Numbered from the stretch's first letter, positions 19,199-28,754 are shown. The stretch: DNA of 39,981 nt from Paludibacteraceae bacterium (GCA_024399575.1 JAKSNT010000012.1:1-39981); one strand, 5' to 3'. Notes: generated by a model not told the origin, from the letters alone. Program-made: numbers and translations.

Positions 19199-19229
19199 CA
19201 AATATACAAATTATTATTCAATCGGTAAA
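19199..19229 (-). promoter_or_regulatory. Candidate Bacteroidota promoter of the adhesin operon
   Basis: On the minus strand the sequence reads TTTA (19229-19226), 19 nt, then TATATTTG (19206-19199). The -7 box matches TAnnTTTG fully and the -33 box matches TTTG at three of four bases. Transcription would begin near 19192, giving a leader of about 80 nt. Confidence 0.7.
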
Positions 19230-19347
19230 GTGATTTGAGAAAAAAAATACCAAAGTAATAAACATAGACAAATTCACCACATAAATAACTGGTTATATGA
19301 TATTTAACCACAAAGAGAATAGATAGAAACATCAACTTTCGGTGAAC

Positions 19348-19386
19348 AAAAAAAAGCACAATCGGAAAACGATTGTGCTTTTTTTT
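19348..19386 (-). terminator. Intrinsic terminator of the ribosomal block
   Basis: A perfect 17-bp inverted repeat (19348-19364 and 19370-19386) with loop GAAAA has a GC-containing core and runs of eight A and eight T on its flanks. It starts 26 nt past the rplQ stop and gives a U-tract on the minus-strand transcript. Confidence 0.92.
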
Positions 19387-19412
19387 GATTATTTATAACA
19401 GTATTTCTCTGT

Positions 19413-19883
19413 TTATTCAGCCTTTGGAGCCTCCTCGACTGCAGGTGCAGCCTCAGTAGCAGCAGCTTTTTTGCTACGACGCGTACGAGTAGTTTTTTTA
19501 GCTGCCTTCTCCTTCAACATATTCTCATTATAGTCAACGAGTTCGATGATACACATTTCAGCAGCATCACCAAGACGGAATCCTGTACGGAGAATACGGG
19601 TATAGCCACCTGGACGATTAGCGATTTTCTGCGAAATTTCGCGGAACAATTCGGTAACAGCCTCTTTGTTCTGCAACTTCTCGAAAACGATACGACGAGA
19701 ATGTGTAGTATCTTCTTTAGCCTTGGTCAACAATGGCTCAACATATACACGAAGAGCCTTAGCCTTGGCTGTGGTCGTTCTGATGCGTTTGTGCATAATC
19801 AGCGAAACTGCCATATTCGACAAAAGAGCGTGACGATGAGCAGCTGTACGACCCAAATGATTGAATTTCTTATTATGTCTCAT
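19413..19883 (-). CDS. rplQ: 50S ribosomal protein bL17
   Basis: The conserved core is residues 1-119 ([42 protein letters not shown]). A 37-residue tail rich in Lys, Ala and Glu follows, a common extension in Bacteroidota that is absent from the E. coli protein. It begins 2 nt after rpoA and is the last gene before the terminator. Confidence 0.98.
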   Translation of the reverse strand: MRHNKKFNHLGRTAAHRHALLSNMAVSLIMHKRIRTTTAKAKALRVYVEPLLTKAKEDTTHSRRIVFEKLQNKEAVTELFREISQKIANRPGGYTRILRTGFRLGDAAEMCIIELVDYNENMLKEKAAKKTTRTRRSKKAAATEAAPAVEEAPKAE

Positions 19884-19885
19884 TT

Positions 19886-20881
19886 TTAATTGTCTTTATC
19901 AAGTTTATACTTAGAAAGATCCATACCAAACGTTAAGCTCAATGACTCAAGTTTAGCATCCAACTCGGTAAGTGATTTCTTACCAAAGTTACGGAATTTC
20001 AACAATTCCTGACGGTTTATCTTACACAAATCACCGAGAGTTTCGATATCCGCAGCTTTAAGACAGTTCAAAGCACGAACGGAAAGATCCATATCGACGA
20101 GCTTAGTCTTGAGCAACTGACGCATGTGCAGTACCTCCTCGTTAAACTCTTCAACGCCATGACCGCCATCCAAATCGATAGAGATTCGCTCATCCGAGAA
20201 CAACATGAAATGCTGAATCAAGATACGAGCAGCTTCTTTCAAAGCCTCTTTAGGATGGATAGACCCATCAGTGGTGATTTCAATAACCAAATTCTCGTAG
20301 TCAGTTTTCTGTTCTACTCGATAAGGTTGTGGGTCATATTTCACATTACGTATTGGAGTAAAGATTGCATCAATCGGAATAACACCAATCTCAGGCGTAA
20401 CAAATGGGTTCTCGTCAGCAGGAAGATAGCCACGACCTTTGATGATAGTGAGTTCCATATTGAACGATGCCGATGGATCCATACGGCAAATCACCAATTC
20501 TGGGTTCAAGACCTCAAAGTTAGTCATAGCATTATTGAAATCGCCTGCACGTAATTCCTCACGGCCACCGACATTGATAGTGAATTTCTCCTCAGTAGCA
20601 TCATCAACGATACGTTTGAGACGTACCTGTTTCAGATTCAAGATGATATTTGTCACATCGTCGATTACGCCAGGAATAGTAGCGAACTCATGTTCAACGC
20701 CATCGATTTTAATACACGAAATTGCAAAACCCTCAAGCGAGGAAAGTAAAATACGGCGCAAAGCATTACCTATAGTAATACCAAAACCTGGTTCAAGAGG
20801 ACGGAATTCAAATTTTCCATAGAAATCGTTCGCCTCGACCATAATTACCGTTTCTGGTTGTTGAAATGCTAATATTGCCAT
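19886..20881 (-). CDS. rpoA: RNA polymerase alpha subunit
   Basis: At 331 aa this is full length. The N-terminal domain ([25 protein letters not shown] at about 27-51) dimerises and nucleates assembly of the beta subunits. The C-terminal domain (about 255-320, [32 protein letters not shown]) can contact upstream DNA and activators. The start [10 protein letters not shown] matches the usual Bacteroidota N-terminus. Its place between rpsD and rplQ is the classic alpha-operon order. Confidence 0.99.
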   Translation of the reverse strand: MAILAFQQPETVIMVEANDFYGKFEFRPLEPGFGITIGNALRRILLSSLEGFAISCIKIDGVEHEFATIPGVIDDVTNIILNLKQVRLKRIVDDATEEKFTINVGGREELRAGDFNNAMTNFEVLNPELVICRMDPSASFNMELTIIKGRGYLPADENPFVTPEIGVIPIDAIFTPIRNVKYDPQPYRVEQKTDYENLVIEITTDGSIHPKEALKEAARILIQHFMLFSDERISIDLDGGHGVEEFNEEVLHMRQLLKTKLVDMDLSVRALNCLKAADIETLGDLCKINRQELLKFRNFGKKSLTELDAKLESLSLTFGMDLSKYKLDKDN

Positions 20882-20891
20882 AATTTACTTA

Positions 20892-21497
20892 TTATTTAGA
20901 GTACAACTCAACGATTAATTGTTCCTTAATGTTCTCAGGAATATCTGCACGCTCAGGTGTGTGGAGGAAAGTACCTGTCATAGAATCCTCGTTCCACTCA
21001 ATCCAAGGATATTTGCTATGATTGAATCCTGCCAAAGCCTCAGTTATGACTACCATGGATTTATCTCTTTCGCGAACACCGACAGACTGTCCCTGACGAA
21101 TACGATACGAAGGGATATTCACAACTTCGCCATCGACAACGATGTGACGATGAGAAACCAACTGACGTGCAGCAGCACGTGTTGGAGCCATACCCAAACG
21201 ATAAACGACATTATCCAAACGAGACTCAAGCATCTGGAGAAGAATCTCACCTGTAATACCTTTCTTGGTCTGAGCTTCCTCGAAAAGATTACGGAACTGT
21301 TTCTCCAGAACGCCATAAGTATATTTAGCTTTCTGTTTCTCTTTCAACTGAGTGCCATACTCAGAAGTTTTATGTTTACGTGAATTTCCATGCTGACCTG
21401 GAGCATAGTTACGCTTTGCCTGAGCCTTGTCAGGTCCAAAGATAGGCTCGCCAAACTTACGAGCAATTCTTGATTTAGGTCCGGTATATCTTGCCAT
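20892..21497 (-). CDS. rpsD: 30S ribosomal protein uS4
   Basis: This 201-aa protein binds 16S rRNA early in 30S assembly and lines the mRNA entry channel. The start [21 protein letters not shown] and the S4 RNA-binding motif ([34 protein letters not shown], about 110-143) are clear. It has no N-terminal cysteine cluster, so it is the zinc-free form. The gap to rpoA is 10 nt. In E. coli uS4 represses its own operon; no equivalent site is evident here. Confidence 0.99.
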   Translation of the reverse strand: MARYTGPKSRIARKFGEPIFGPDKAQAKRNYAPGQHGNSRKHKTSEYGTQLKEKQKAKYTYGVLEKQFRNLFEEAQTKKGITGEILLQMLESRLDNVVYRLGMAPTRAAARQLVSHRHIVVDGEVVNIPSYRIRQGQSVGVRERDKSMVVITEALAGFNHSKYPWIEWNEDSMTGTFLHTPERADIPENIKEQLIVELYSK

Positions 21498-21515
21498 TTT
21501 CCTGTAATTTTAAAA

Positions 21516-21905
21516 TTATACACGACGACGTTTTGCTGGACGACATCCATTGTGTGGAAGTGGAGTAACGTCGATAATCTCTGTAACTTCGATGCCTGCA
21601 CCATTTACGGTACGGATAGCAGATTCACGACCATTACCAGGACCCTTAACGTATGCTTTGACTTTACGCAATCCTAAATCAAAAGCTACCTTTGCACAAT
21701 CCTGTGCTGCCATCTGCGCTGCGTATGGAGTGTTCTTCTTAGAACCACGGAAACCCATCTTACCAGCTGACGACCAAGAGATAACTTCTCCTTCACCATT
21801 AGTAATGGTGACAATCACGTTGTTGAAAGAAGAGTGGACATGCAATTGTCCTACTCCGTCAACCTTTACAACTCTTTTCTTTGTTGTTACTGCTTTCTTT
21901 GCCAT
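21516..21905 (-). CDS. rpsK: 30S ribosomal protein uS11
   Basis: This 129-aa protein of the 30S platform carries the family pattern [24 protein letters not shown] in the middle, [15 protein letters not shown], and the basic C-terminus CRPAKRRRV. It lies 26 nt after rpsM and 18 nt before rpsD. Confidence 0.99.
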   Translation of the reverse strand: MAKKAVTTKKRVVKVDGVGQLHVHSSFNNVIVTITNGEGEVISWSSAGKMGFRGSKKNTPYAAQMAAQDCAKVAFDLGLRKVKAYVKGPGNGRESAIRTVNGAGIEVTEIIDVTPLPHNGCRPAKRRRV

Positions 21906-21931
21906 TTCTAACTACAATTTTAATCAGTTAA

Positions 21932-22312
21932 TTACTTAGTAGCCTTCTTCTTGTTGGCAACTGTTTTCTTCTTACCCTTACGAGTACGAGCGTTGTTCTT
22001 TGTGCTCTGACCACGAAGAGGCAAGCCAAGACGATGACGCACACCACGATAACAACCAATATCCATCAAACGCTTGATGTTCAACTGGGTTTCCGAGCGA
22101 AGGTCACCTTCTACCTTGTAGTTAGCTCCGATAATTTCACGAATTTTTGCAGCCTGATCATCAGTCCAATCCTGAACCTTGATATCGAAATCCACACCTG
22201 CTTCAGCAAGGATTTTGCGAGCGCTGCTACGACCTATTCCGTAGATATAAGTCAATCCGACTTCCCCACGTTTGTTCTGGGGCAAATCTACTCCGACAAT
22301 TCTTATAGCCAT
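21932..22312 (-). CDS. rpsM: 30S ribosomal protein uS13
   Basis: This 126-aa protein sits in the 30S head and contacts the 50S subunit and P-site tRNA. It starts [27 protein letters not shown] and includes the helix-two-turn-helix segment ([13 protein letters not shown]) and [14 protein letters not shown](S)[10 protein letters not shown] before a lysine-rich tail. The gap to rpmJ is 33 nt. Confidence 0.99.
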   Translation of the reverse strand: MAIRIVGVDLPQNKRGEVGLTYIYGIGRSSARKILAEAGVDFDIKVQDWTDDQAAKIREIIGANYKVEGDLRSETQLNIKRLMDIGCYRGVRHRLGLPLRGQSTKNNARTRKGKKKTVANKKKATK

Positions 22313-22345
22313 AGTACTAATTAATTTTTTTCCTAAAGCGAGAGG

Positions 22346-22462
22346 TTATCCCTGACGCATTTTCATCTTAGGATTTTTTTTGTTAATAACATACAAACGT
22401 CCCTTCCTGCGAACAATCTTGCAGTCATCGTTACGTCTTTTAATTGAAGCTCTTACTTTCAT
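22346..22462 (-). CDS. rpmJ: 50S ribosomal protein bL36, zinc-free form
   Basis: Translation from ATG 22462 to TAA 22348-22346 gives 38 residues beginning [20 protein letters not shown] and ending NPKMKMRQG, the normal length for bL36. The zinc-binding form has three Cys and one His; here only Cys14 remains, so this is the C-minus form. It sits 89 nt after infA and 33 nt before rpsM, its standard place. Confidence 0.97.
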   Translation of the reverse strand: MKVRASIKRRNDDCKIVRRKGRLYVINKKNPKMKMRQG

Positions 22463-22551
22463 TTTTTTAGAGTTTTTATAATCTCAGCGTTATCTCAAAC
22501 GGTATGGTCGTTGATTATATACCGCACAGAGAACCACCAAGACCTTTTTGT

Positions 22552-22770
22552 TTATTTATATCTAAAAGATATTCGACCTTTGGTCAAATCGTATGGTGAC
22601 ATCTCAACTCTCACCTTATCGCCAGGAAGGATGCGAATGTAGTGCATACGCATTTTACCTGATATGTGAGCAATAATCTGATGCCCATTTTCAAGTTCTA
22701 CCCTGAACATTGCGTTAGACAATGCTTCAATGATAGTACCATCAATCTCTATGTCTGCCTGTTTTGCCAT
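22552..22770 (-). CDS. infA: Translation initiation factor IF-1
   Basis: This 72-aa OB-fold protein blocks the ribosomal A site during initiation. The family sequence is complete: [50 protein letters not shown], and RISFRYK at the C-terminus. It begins 14 nt after map. The 89-nt gap downstream to rpmJ shows no phylum-type promoter. Confidence 0.98.
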   Translation of the reverse strand: MAKQADIEIDGTIIEALSNAMFRVELENGHQIIAHISGKMRMHYIRILPGDKVRVEMSPYDLTKGRISFRYK

Positions 22771-22784
22771 ATACGAAATATGAA

Positions 22785-23570
22785 TTATTTTTTAAGTTCA
22801 TCGAGGACTTTCTCAATAATTGAGAAATCAGACAATATATCTGCCTTGCCACGCGCCACTGCCACAGCATTCTCGAAATGGGCAGAAGGCTTCTTGTCAC
22901 GAGTACAGGTTGTCCAACCATCGCGACCAAACAACATTTCCTTTCTGCCAAGGTTAATCATCGGTTCAATGCAAATTGTCATGCCAGTCTTCAACATCAC
23001 TCCAGAACCACGACGACCGTAATTCGGAACACCTGGTTCCTCATGCATCACATGACCGACACCATGACCTTCCATTTCACGAACTACAGAATAGCCACGT
23101 TCTTCACAGTAGGTCTGGACAGCATTTCCAATATCTCCGACACGATTACCTTCAACGGCTTTTTCAATACCTTTGAAAAGCGACTCTTTTGTTGTCTGCA
23201 GGAGCCTTTTCACTTCGTCAGAAACATTTCCGACCTCAAAAGTGTAGGCAGAATCACCAACGAACTTGTTCTTGTATGTCCCACAATCAACAGAAATTAT
23301 ATCGCCATCCTTGAGAACAACCTTGTCGGACGGTATTCCATGCACCACCTGCTCGTTTACAGACGTGCAGATGGATGCAGGAAATCCTCCATAACCTTTG
23401 AAAGCAGGAGTCGCTCCGTTGTCACGAATAAACTCCTCTGCGATTCGATCAAGATAGGCGGTAGTAACGCCAGGCTTTATGATTTTAGCCAGTTCGGCAA
23501 GAGTCTTGCAAACCAAGACATTGCTTTCACGCAGCAACTCAATCTCCTCAGCAGTCTTCAAATATATCAT
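22785..23570 (-). CDS. map: Type I methionine aminopeptidase
   Basis: The enzyme removes initiator methionine from nascent proteins in the cytoplasm. At 261 aa it has the compact pita-bread fold of bacterial type I enzymes. Expected metal ligands by family pattern are Asp95 (SVDCG), Asp106 (GDSAYT), His169 (GHGVG), Glu202 (IEP) and Glu233 (HFENA); His77 (VVHGIP) and His176 (MHEEPG) match substrate-contacting histidines. It lies 17 nt after secY with no adk between them, unlike the E. coli or Bacillus order. Confidence 0.98.
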   Translation of the reverse strand: MIYLKTAEEIELLRESNVLVCKTLAELAKIIKPGVTTAYLDRIAEEFIRDNGATPAFKGYGGFPASICTSVNEQVVHGIPSDKVVLKDGDIISVDCGTYKNKFVGDSAYTFEVGNVSDEVKRLLQTTKESLFKGIEKAVEGNRVGDIGNAVQTYCEERGYSVVREMEGHGVGHVMHEEPGVPNYGRRGSGVMLKTGMTICIEPMINLGRKEMLFGRDGWTTCTRDKKPSAHFENAVAVARGKADILSDFSIIEKVLDELKK

Positions 23571-23587
23571 CTCAGTCAGAAACTTAA

Positions 23588-24928
23588 TTAATATGCAGCC
23601 ATTGAGCCTGTACGACCTTTAATTCTTCCTGATTGCATCAAACCATCACAATGGCGCATCAAGAGGTAACTCTCAATTTGCTGAAGAGTGTCAAGCACAA
23701 CACCGACCAAAATCAACAGTGATGTTCCGCCATAGAACTGAGCAAACTCACGTGTGATTCCAAAGAGACTTGCAAACGCTGGCATGATAGCCACGATAGC
23801 AAGGAATATTGAACCTGGCAGTGTAATACGAGACATAATATCATCTATATAGTGAGCAGTAGCCTTGCCTGGTTTTACACCAGGAATGAAGCCGTTGTTC
23901 TGCTGTATAGACTCAGCCATCTGGGTAGGATTGATGGTGATAGCAGTATAGAAATACGTAAACAATACGATAAGTATGAAGAAGGTAACATTGTACCAAA
24001 CTCCAGTATTATCCATAAATGCCTGCATAAATCCACCGCTATACTTTTCAGGATTGAATCCAGCCACCATGATAGGAATCATCATAATAGCTTGTGCAAA
24101 AATGATAGGCATAACTCCAGCAGCATTAACCTTCAAAGGAATGTACTGACGCACACCACCATACTGACGGTTGCCAACCATACGCTTAGCATATTGAACA
24201 GGCACCTTGCGAGTACCCTGAACGAGAAGAATCGAAGCTGCAATAACAAGCAACAATACGACCACTTCGCCCAACAACATGATCAAGCCACCACCTGCAT
24301 CGCCAAGACGTGAAGCAAATTCCTTGAGGAATGCTCCAGGGAAACGAGCAATGATACCAATCATAATCAACATTGATATACCATTTCCAATACCACGGTC
24401 TGTCATGCGCTCACCGAGCCACATAACAAACATTGAACCAGCGCACAAGATAATGGTAGACGAAACCCTAAACCATACATCAGCAGGCATAGAGGCACCC
24501 GCATATCTCATTTGCACATGGAGGTTGACGAGGTAAGAAGGAGCTTGCAACAACAGGATAATCACGGTAAAATAACGTGTATATCGGTTGATTTTGTTAC
24601 GACCACTCTCGCCTTCCATCTGCATTTTTTTGAAATAAGGGATAGCAATTGTCAGCAACTGCATGACAATTGAAGCCGAGATATATGGCATGATACCCAA
24701 AGCGAAGATAGAAGCATTAGAAAATGCACCACCTGAGAACATATCAAGCAATGACATAAGTCCGCCTGCTGTCTGCTCCTGAAGATGAGTCAACGCCGAA
24801 GGGTCAATACCTGGAAGAACGACGAACGACCCGAAACGATAGATGAGAATAAACAAAAGAGTGTATCCCAATTTCTCGCGGAGTTCCTGGATTTTCCAGA
24901 TATTTTTCAGTGTCTCTATTAATTTCAT
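23588..24928 (-). CDS. secY: Protein translocase subunit SecY
   Basis: This 446-aa inner-membrane channel of the Sec system exports unfolded proteins; the signal-peptide proteins elsewhere in this window would use it. About ten hydrophobic segments are visible. The N-terminus (KLIETLKNIWKIQELREKLGYTLLFILIYRFGSFVVLPG) and the loop GIGNGISMLIMIGIIARFPGA are typical. It begins 5 nt after rplO in the spc cluster. Confidence 0.99.
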   Translation of the reverse strand: MKLIETLKNIWKIQELREKLGYTLLFILIYRFGSFVVLPGIDPSALTHLQEQTAGGLMSLLDMFSGGAFSNASIFALGIMPYISASIVMQLLTIAIPYFKKMQMEGESGRNKINRYTRYFTVIILLLQAPSYLVNLHVQMRYAGASMPADVWFRVSSTIILCAGSMFVMWLGERMTDRGIGNGISMLIMIGIIARFPGAFLKEFASRLGDAGGGLIMLLGEVVVLLLVIAASILLVQGTRKVPVQYAKRMVGNRQYGGVRQYIPLKVNAAGVMPIIFAQAIMMIPIMVAGFNPEKYSGGFMQAFMDNTGVWYNVTFFILIVLFTYFYTAITINPTQMAESIQQNNGFIPGVKPGKATAHYIDDIMSRITLPGSIFLAIVAIMPAFASLFGITREFAQFYGGTSLLILVGVVLDTLQQIESYLLMRHCDGLMQSGRIKGRTGSMAAY

Positions 24929-24933
24929 TTTAT

Positions 24934-25380
24934 TTAAAGTTTAATCACGCTTCCACCAGCAGCAGTAATAGCTGCTTCAGCTGATTTCGAGAAAGCATGT
25001 GCCGTTACTTCGAGTTTAGTTTTCAATTCCCCATTGCCAAGGATTTTAACGAGCTGGTTCTTGCGAATCATACCGTTTTCGATGAGCACATCAACGCTGA
25101 TAGCCTGAAGGTTTTTCTCTTCAGCCAATTTCTGAAGTGCATCAATATTGATAGCTTTATACTCAATATGGGTCAATGGGCGGAAACCAAATTTAGGCAA
25201 GCGGCGCTGCAAAGGCATCTGACCACCCTCAAATCCGATTTTGCGTTTGTAACCAGAACGGGATTTAGCACCTTTATGACCACGTGTGGAGGTGCCGCCT
25301 TTACCAGAACCTGGGCCACGACCAATACGTTTGTCGTCCTTATTTGACCCAAATGCAGGTTTGATATTTGACAAATTCAT
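24934..25380 (-). CDS. rplO: 50S ribosomal protein uL15
   Basis: This 148-aa late-assembly protein has the glycine- and basic-rich N-terminal extension (GRGPGSGKGGTSTRGHKGAKSRSG, residues 20-43) that threads into 23S rRNA, followed by a globular C-terminal domain. Gaps are 28 nt to rpmD and 5 nt to secY. Confidence 0.99.
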   Translation of the reverse strand: MNLSNIKPAFGSNKDDKRIGRGPGSGKGGTSTRGHKGAKSRSGYKRKIGFEGGQMPLQRRLPKFGFRPLTHIEYKAINIDALQKLAEEKNLQAISVDVLIENGMIRKNQLVKILGNGELKTKLEVTAHAFSKSAEAAITAAGGSVIKL

Positions 25381-25408
25381 AATTTAAATTAAATAAGTGG
25401 TTCAACAA

Positions 25409-25582
25409 TTAGAAAACCTTAACCAGATGCTTAACTACTTCAACCATACCGCGAACAGAAGGTGTATCCTCATGTTCAACGACTTGGTTCATTTTGTGCA
25501 AACCGAGAGCATCCAAAGTGAGTTTCTGATTTTTTGGGCAATTTATTCTGCTCCTAACCTGTTGTATTTTAATAGTAGCCAT
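25409..25582 (-). CDS. rpmD: 50S ribosomal protein uL30
   Basis: Reading from ATG 25582 to TAA 25411-25409 gives 57 residues starting MATIKIQQVRSRINCPKNQK and ending VVKHLVKVF, matching uL30 in length and pattern (LTLDALGLHKMNQ, the characteristic middle). It lies 24 nt after rpsE and 28 nt before rplO, its normal place. Confidence 0.96.
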   Translation of the reverse strand: MATIKIQQVRSRINCPKNQKLTLDALGLHKMNQVVEHEDTPSVRGMVEVVKHLVKVF

Positions 25583-25606
25583 AGTTTTTCTTGAGATTTA
25601 AAATGT

Positions 25607-26122
25607 TTATCCTTTAAATACCTTTGTCAAACTTACGCCACGATTTTGTGCAACGGTATAAGCATCGCGCATCTCAGAGAGAGCAGCGAAAGTTGCTTTA
25701 ACGAGGTTGTGAGGGTTCGAAGAACCTTTACTCTTAGCCAAAACGTCGGTAACACCAACACTTTCCAATACTGCACGCATTGCACCACCGGCTTTAACAC
25801 CGGTACCGTGAGAAGCTGGGTGAAGGAATACTTCAGAGCCACCGAAATGGGCGATTTGCTCGTGAGGTATGGTTCCATTGAATACAGGAACCTTAATAAG
25901 GTTTTTCTTAGCAGCTTCAGCACCTTTCTGAATAGCTGCAGAAACCTCACCAGCTTTACCTAATCCCCATCCAACTAAGCCTTTTCCATCTCCAACAACG
26001 ACGATGGCAGCAAAGCTGAAGGCACGACCACCTTTCGTAACCTTAGTTACGCGATTGATTGCAACCAAGCGATCAACTAACTCGCTTTCAGTTGCGACTG
26101 TTCTTTTATTATTTTCTGCCAT
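25607..26122 (-). CDS. rpsE: 30S ribosomal protein uS5
   Basis: This 171-aa protein helps maintain decoding accuracy and mRNA unwinding. The double-stranded RNA-binding-like domain ([43 protein letters not shown], about 16-58) and the C-terminal domain ([35 protein letters not shown]) are intact. It begins 6 nt after rplR. Confidence 0.99.
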   Translation of the reverse strand: MAENNKRTVATESELVDRLVAINRVTKVTKGGRAFSFAAIVVVGDGKGLVGWGLGKAGEVSAAIQKGAEAAKKNLIKVPVFNGTIPHEQIAHFGGSEVFLHPASHGTGVKAGGAMRAVLESVGVTDVLAKSKGSSNPHNLVKATFAALSEMRDAYTVAQNRGVSLTKVFKG

Positions 26123-26128
26123 ATCTTA

Positions 26129-26473
26129 TTAGAATTTGAGACCTGCACCACGTGCAGCGTCAGCCAATTGTTTTACACGTCCGTGATACAAGAAGCCATT
26201 ACGGTCAAATACCACAGTTTCAATACCAGCCTCGAGAGCTTTCTTGGCGATTGCTTCGCCGACTTTAGCAGCCTGCTCTGTTTTAGTCATCTTCTCTTTC
26301 ATGGCGAGAGAGTTTGCAGAAACGAGAGTCTTGCCTTCCACGTCATTAATAATTTGCGCATAGATTTGGCAATTGCTGCGGAAAACAGACAAACGAGGCT
26401 TCTCGGCAGTACCGTTCACATTGCGACGGATATGAGCCTTTATCTTGAGTCTTCTTTCTATTTTGCGATCCAT
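26129..26473 (-). CDS. rplR: 50S ribosomal protein uL18
   Basis: This 114-aa protein binds 5S rRNA together with uL5. Its basic N-terminus ([31 protein letters not shown]) and C-terminal family block ([26 protein letters not shown]) are complete. It lies 20 nt after rplF. Confidence 0.99.
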   Translation of the reverse strand: MDRKIERRLKIKAHIRRNVNGTAEKPRLSVFRSNCQIYAQIINDVEGKTLVSANSLAMKEKMTKTEQAAKVGEAIAKKALEAGIETVVFDRNGFLYHGRVKQLADAARGAGLKF

Positions 26474-26493
26474 AATTTTTACCTTTAGCTAAA

Positions 26494-27045
26494 TTACTTA
26501 CCTGCTGTCTTACCAGCTTTACGACGGATATATTCGCCCTGGAATTTAACACCCTTACCTTTATAAGGTTCTGGCATACGGAATGAGCGGATTTTAGCAC
26601 AAACCTGACCAAGGAGCTGTTTGTCGCAGCTTTCCAGGATAATAAGTGGGTTCTGGTTACGCTCAGATACAGTCTGCACTTTAATTTCAGGAGCAAGACC
26701 GAGATAGATAGCATGGGTATAACCCAAAGAGAGCTCCAAAACCTGACCGTTAGCATTAGCACGATAACCAACACCGACCAACTCAAGAGTCTTTTTATAA
26801 CCTTCAGATACGCCTATAACCATATTGTTGAGGAGCGCACGATAGAGACCATGCATAGCACGAATCTGACGCTCGTCGTTAGGGCGTTCTACAGTACATA
26901 CACCGTTATCAACCTTAACAGAGATATTAGGATTGATTTCCTGTTTCAATTCGCCTTTAGGGCCTTTGACGGTGATAATATTTCCATCAACCTTGACGTC
27001 AACACCTTTTGGGAGGTGTATTGGCAATTTTCCTATTCTTGACAT
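26494..27045 (-). CDS. rplF: 50S ribosomal protein uL6
   Basis: This 183-aa protein lies near the factor-binding site of the 50S subunit. The N-terminus MSRIGKLPIHLPKGVDVKVDGN and the C-terminal block (PEPYKGKGVKFQGEYIRRKAGKT) are typical, and the two tandem beta-sheet domains are full length. Unusually for this phylum the ATG is preceded, at 7 nt, by the Shine-Dalgarno sequence GAGGAGG. Confidence 0.99.
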   Translation of the reverse strand: MSRIGKLPIHLPKGVDVKVDGNIITVKGPKGELKQEINPNISVKVDNGVCTVERPNDERQIRAMHGLYRALLNNMVIGVSEGYKKTLELVGVGYRANANGQVLELSLGYTHAIYLGLAPEIKVQTVSERNQNPLIILESCDKQLLGQVCAKIRSFRMPEPYKGKGVKFQGEYIRRKAGKTAGK

Positions 27046-27052
27046 ACTAAAA

Positions 27053-27059
27053 CCTCCTC
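27053..27059 (-). promoter_or_regulatory. Strong Shine-Dalgarno sequence of rplF
   Basis: The minus strand reads GAGGAGG at 27059-27053, 7 nt before the ATG at 27045. It contains the GGAGG core complementary to the 16S rRNA 3' end. Most other genes of the block have only A/T-rich leaders. Confidence 0.75.
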
Positions 27060-27062
27060 AAA

Positions 27063-27458
27063 TTAATAAACGAAACATAATACTTCACCACCAACCTTTT
27101 CGATTGCAGCCTCTTTGTCAGTCATAACACCTTTAGATGTTGACAAGATAGCGATACCCAAGCCATTGAGAACGCGTGGCATCTCTTTATAGCCAGTGTA
27201 TCTACGCAAACCTGGAGTGGAAATTCTCTGCAATTTCTTGATTGCATTTACTTTGTTCACTGGGTCGTACTTCAAAGCAATTTTGATAGTACCCTGAGGA
27301 CCCTCTTCTACGAACTTGTAGTTCAAAATGTAGCCTTTGTCAAAAAGGACTTTAGTAATTTCCTTTTTGAGATTCGAGGCTGGAACTTCAACGACGCGAT
27401 GATTTGCCTTAATGGCATTGCGAAGTCGAGTTAAATAATCAGCAATTGGATCTGTCAT
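27063..27458 (-). CDS. rpsH: 30S ribosomal protein uS8
   Basis: This 131-aa protein binds helix 21 of 16S rRNA. The start was set at ATG 27458 (MTDPIADYLTRLRNAIKANH), the usual N-terminus; an upstream in-frame ATG at 27497 adds 13 non-conserved residues. The C-terminal block LSTSKGVMTDKEAAIEKVGGEVLCFVY is typical. A 141-nt hairpin-rich gap separates it from rpsN, the largest internal gap apart from the one after rpsL. Confidence 0.98.
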   Translation of the reverse strand: MTDPIADYLTRLRNAIKANHRVVEVPASNLKKEITKVLFDKGYILNYKFVEEGPQGTIKIALKYDPVNKVNAIKKLQRISTPGLRRYTGYKEMPRVLNGLGIAILSTSKGVMTDKEAAIEKVGGEVLCFVY

Positions 27459-27478
27459 ACTGCTTTTAATTAAATTGA

Positions 27479-27580
27479 TTCCGACGTGTCGGAACAATAT
27501 TTAGTTAATAAATAATGTATTCCATTTGGAATAGTGCCCGGGATGCGGAGTGACGTTCTCAGGAGAGAGCAGTCACTCCG
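27479..27580 (-). promoter_or_regulatory. Three successive hairpins in the rpsN-rpsH gap
   Basis: In transcript order the gap contains a 9-bp stem (27580-27572 with 27554-27546) whose 17-nt loop can form a further 4 bp, a 7-bp stem with a 2-nt loop (27533-27518), and a second 7-bp stem with a 2-nt loop (27494-27479, arms ttccgac/gtcggaa). None is followed by a U-tract. They could be a binding site for a ribosomal protein, a processing site or an attenuator. The pairing is visible; the role is inference. Confidence 0.5.
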
Positions 27581-27599
27581 AACGGACAATTATATTAGC

Positions 27600-27869
27600 C
27601 TACCAGCTGGCTTTCTTAACACCTGGGATAAGACCTGCTGCAGCCATCTCACGGAACTGGATACGGGAGATTCCGAACTGACGGATAAAACCCTTTGGAC
27701 GTCCAGTGAGCTTGCAACGGTTATGCAAACGAACGTAGCAGGCATTTTTAGGCAAGGTCTGCAAACCTTCGTAATCGCCTTCTTCCAACATACGCTGACG
27801 TTTTGCAGCATATTTAGCAACCAGACGTGCACGCTTTACCTCACGGGCTTTCATTGATTCTTTAGCCAT
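27600..27869 (-). CDS. rpsN: 30S ribosomal protein uS14, zinc-free form
   Basis: This 89-aa protein of the 30S head has the family block [39 protein letters not shown] at its C-terminus. Only one of the usual cysteines of the zinc-ribbon form is present, so it is the C-minus type. It lies 6 nt after rplE. Confidence 0.98.
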   Translation of the reverse strand: MAKESMKAREVKRARLVAKYAAKRQRMLEEGDYEGLQTLPKNACYVRLHNRCKLTGRPKGFIRQFGISRIQFREMAAAGLIPGVKKASW

Positions 27870-27875
27870 AATCTA

Positions 27876-28421
27876 TCAATTTTTCTTAAATGGTAAACCA
27901 AATTCACGAAGGAGAGCATATCCCTCTTCGTCAGTCTTAGCAGTTGTCACGAAAGTGATGTTCATACCGAGAAGCTTCTGGATGCTGTCGATATTGATTT
28001 CAGGGAAGATAATCTGCTCAGTGATACCTAGTGTATAGTTACCACGGCCATCGAGTTTACTCTCAATACCCTTGAAGTCGCGGATACGAGGGAGAGCAAC
28101 ACGAATCAATCTTTCAAGAAACTCGTACATCTTCTTGTCTCTCAAAGTAACACGGACACCGATAGGCATCTTTTTACGAACCTTGAAGTTCGCGATATCT
28201 TTGCGAGATACAGTCTGAACGGCTTTCTGTCCTGTAATAGCAGTCATTTCATCAACTGCAGTATCGATGATTTTCTTATCAGCGATAGCAATACCGAGAC
28301 CCTGATTGAGAACAATCTTCTCAAGTCTTGGAACCTGCATGACTGTTTTATAGCCAAATTCTTTAGTGAGAGCAGGAACAATGCGATCCTTATACTCTTT
28401 TTTCAAGCTGAGTGTATCCAT
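27876..28421 (-). CDS. rplE: 50S ribosomal protein uL5
   Basis: This 181-aa protein binds 5S rRNA and P-site tRNA. Typical segments are [33 protein letters not shown] and [18 protein letters not shown]. Its ATG overlaps the rplX stop as TAATG, and a strong Shine-Dalgarno sequence lies 8 nt upstream inside rplX. Coupling with rplX is likely. Confidence 0.99.
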   Translation of the reverse strand: MDTLSLKKEYKDRIVPALTKEFGYKTVMQVPRLEKIVLNQGLGIAIADKKIIDTAVDEMTAITGQKAVQTVSRKDIANFKVRKKMPIGVRVTLRDKKMYEFLERLIRVALPRIRDFKGIESKLDGRGNYTLGITEQIIFPEINIDSIQKLLGMNITFVTTAKTDEEGYALLREFGLPFKKN

Positions 28422-28741
28422 TATTTAATCTCCTCCCCTGATTTTTTAGCATAGCGAACCAATTTACCCTTATCATTCAGTCGACGACCGATACGGGTAG
28501 GTTTCCCGCTCTTTGGATCAACGACATTAAGATTAGAGATATGAATTGGAGCTTCCTGTTTAACAATACCACCCTGTGGGTTTTTAGCATTAGGTTTGGT
28601 ACTCTTAGATACCATATTGATGCCTTCGACGATGGCGCGTTGCTTATCAACGAACACCTTCATAACGCGTCCAGTCTTACCTTTATCCTCACCTGCGTTT
28701 ACGAAGACAAGATCACCTTTTTTGATATGTAATTTAGACAT
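28421..28741 (-). CDS. rplX: 50S ribosomal protein uL24
   Basis: This 106-aa assembly initiator has a KOW motif near its N-terminus ([22 protein letters not shown], residues 8-29) and the block [22 protein letters not shown] in the middle. Its final codons (EEIK) also carry the Shine-Dalgarno sequence of rplE. Confidence 0.99.
   Translation of the reverse strand: MSKLHIKKGDLVFVNAGEDKGKTGRVMKVFVDKQRAIVEGINMVSKSTKPNAKNPQGGIVKQEAPIHISNLNVVDPKSGKPTRIGRRLNDKGKLVRYAKKSGEEIK
28430..28438 (-). promoter_or_regulatory. Strong Shine-Dalgarno sequence of rplE
   Basis: The minus strand reads GGGGAGGAG at 28438-28430, 8 nt before the rplE ATG at 28421. It lies within the last codons of rplX and supports re-initiation at the TAATG junction. 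Confidence 0.7.
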
Positions 28742-28754
28742 TGCTCAACTAATT

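Larger units (their letters stand above)
19113..19412. other. Intergenic region between rplQ and the adhesin operon
   Basis: This AT-rich 300-nt gap between rplQ and adhesin B holds the rplQ terminator (19348-19386) and the candidate adhesin promoter (19199-19229). I see no further gene or RNA in it. The two units point the same way, so a terminator followed by a new promoter is the expected arrangement. Confidence 0.8.

Noticed and set aside
19113..19412. tRNA or small RNA gene between rplQ and adhesin B
   Set aside because: No cloverleaf or other structure beyond the terminator and promoter could be found; no tRNA or rRNA gene was seen anywhere in the window.
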